Shown here: positions 5,879 through 6,407 of the stretch, one piece after another | Numbering within the stretch: the stretch's first letter is position 1 | Layout of the letters: each line of letters opens with the position of its first letter | Source of the DNA: an uncultured Pleurocapsa sp. | Lineage (GTDB): Bacteria; Cyanobacteriota; Cyanobacteriia; Cyanobacteriales; Xenococcaceae | NCBI GenBank assembly: GCA_937884735.1 | Contig: CAKZYI010000087.1 | Location: 1-6,407, forward strand | DNA: 6,407 nt | Reading direction: 5' to 3' | Notes under the pieces: generated by a model | Told to the model about the DNA's origin: nothing | What the model saw: only the letters and a program-made list of their open reading frames with translations | Database searches by the model: none | Position numbers and translations under genes: made by a program

Positions 5879-6407
5879 TTAATATTTTTGACAAACTCGA
5901 TCGCTTTTAGGCTGATAATAAGTATTAGTATCGGTTTTTTGGGCAATTAATTCCAGATTACCGCGATCGTTAACTATCCATCCTTGGGCTTCGATAATTT
6001 CTGGCTTTGTATCTGTATTTGTAAGGGTGATTTGCGAATTGCCCCTACTGGTGTTTTTTTCAGGATCTTTGGCAGGTTGCACCAAATCTACCTCGTCTGT
6101 TGTGCCATCTCTTACCTGAAGAGGATTGGATGCCACACCGCCTTTTCCCGTGACTATAAATTCGCTACCTTTTCCTTGCCGACAAAGATTTTGCGCTACC
6201 AACCCAGTGACATCGAGTATTTCTATAGGTAATTCTTCTAAAGCTTCTGTGGGATTAACATCTAATTCGTTAATTGCTACTGTGCCATCCAAACCAAGCT
6301 GGGAAGAAGCATCGATGTTATTGCTATTGTCAACTGCCTGAAAGCTTCTTGCTTCTATGCCAAAAAGCCCGTTAGTAGTAATATCAATATTTCCTCCATT
6401 ACCTTCT
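5879..6407 (-). CDS. Filamentous-haemagglutinin-family (two-partner secretion) exoprotein, C-terminal part
   Basis: Partial gene: the frame is open to the window edge and gives the last 175 residues; the N-terminal TPS domain lies outside. Visible are a beta-helix-type end, GNGGNIDITTNGLFGIEAR, and then SSQLGLDGTVAINELDVNPTE followed by ALEELP. Further on come FIVTGKGGVASNP and EAQGWIVNDRGNLELIAQ. These are hallmark phrases of the C-terminal region of large cyanobacterial haemagglutinin-type exoproteins carried out by an outer-membrane ShlB/FhaC-like transporter. Two Cys residues, one in QNLCRQG (75) and one near the end in RVCQKY (172), sit where this family usually has them and may pair. 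A TTG at 6290-6292 is not a start, because conserved family sequence runs on upstream of it. Likely surface or secreted. It is the most upstream gene seen of the operon with GNAT and CHAT; a transporter gene was not seen and could lie beyond the edge. Confidence 0.88.
   Translation of the reverse strand, partial: EGNGGNIDITTNGLFGIEARSFQAVDNSNNIDASSQLGLDGTVAINELDVNPTEALEELPIEILDVTGLVAQNLCRQGKGSEFIVTGKGGVASNPLQVRDGTTDEVDLVQPAKDPEKNTSRGNSQITLTNTDTKPEIIEAQGWIVNDRGNLELIAQKTDTNTYYQPKSDRVCQKY

Overview
The window looks like cyanobacterial chromosome. Twelve exact copies of GCGATCGC (the HIP1 palindrome that is over-represented in many cyanobacteria) occur in 6.4 kb. The gene families also fit: a TPR-CHAT protein with a signal peptide, and the C-terminal end of a cyanobacterial-type filamentous-haemagglutinin (two-partner-secretion) exoprotein. 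I cannot name genus or species.

Layout, left to right. (1) 1-251, plus strand: 3' end of a cupin-fold gene whose frame is interrupted by TGA at 33-35 inside the first cupin motif, so it is probably a pseudogene or carries a base error. (2) 252-449: non-coding, with several small competing inverted repeats. (3) 450-830, plus: a SnoaL/NTF2-like protein. (4) 837-975: a decayed fragment of a CHAT-domain gene, clearly related to the intact CHAT gene further right, ending in a perfect 17-bp inverted repeat built on two HIP1 sites. (5) 1010-1681, minus: a DJ-1/PfpI-family protein resembling isonitrile hydratase InhA. (6) 1682-1871: a divergent promoter region with an 11-bp direct repeat and a 7-bp dyad. 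(7) 1872-2564, plus: a regulator with a GAF-like sensor region and a LuxR-type helix-turn-helix. (8) 2578-6407, minus: an apparent operon reading right to left. It holds the end of the haemagglutinin-family exoprotein (cut by the window edge), a GNAT acetyltransferase, and an 883-residue exported TPR-CHAT protein whose start codon lies inside the end of the acetyltransferase gene.

How the parts may work together (inference). The divergent pair DJ-1/LuxR suggests that the regulator controls its neighbour and itself. The minus-strand operon couples a secreted adhesin-like protein with a putative caspase-like (CHAT) protease predicted to act outside the cytoplasm, with a GNAT enzyme wedged between them. 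The CHAT remnant on the far side of the DJ-1/LuxR pair, in the same orientation as the intact CHAT gene, points to past duplication or recombination here. No tRNA, rRNA, CRISPR array, transposase or phage gene was seen.
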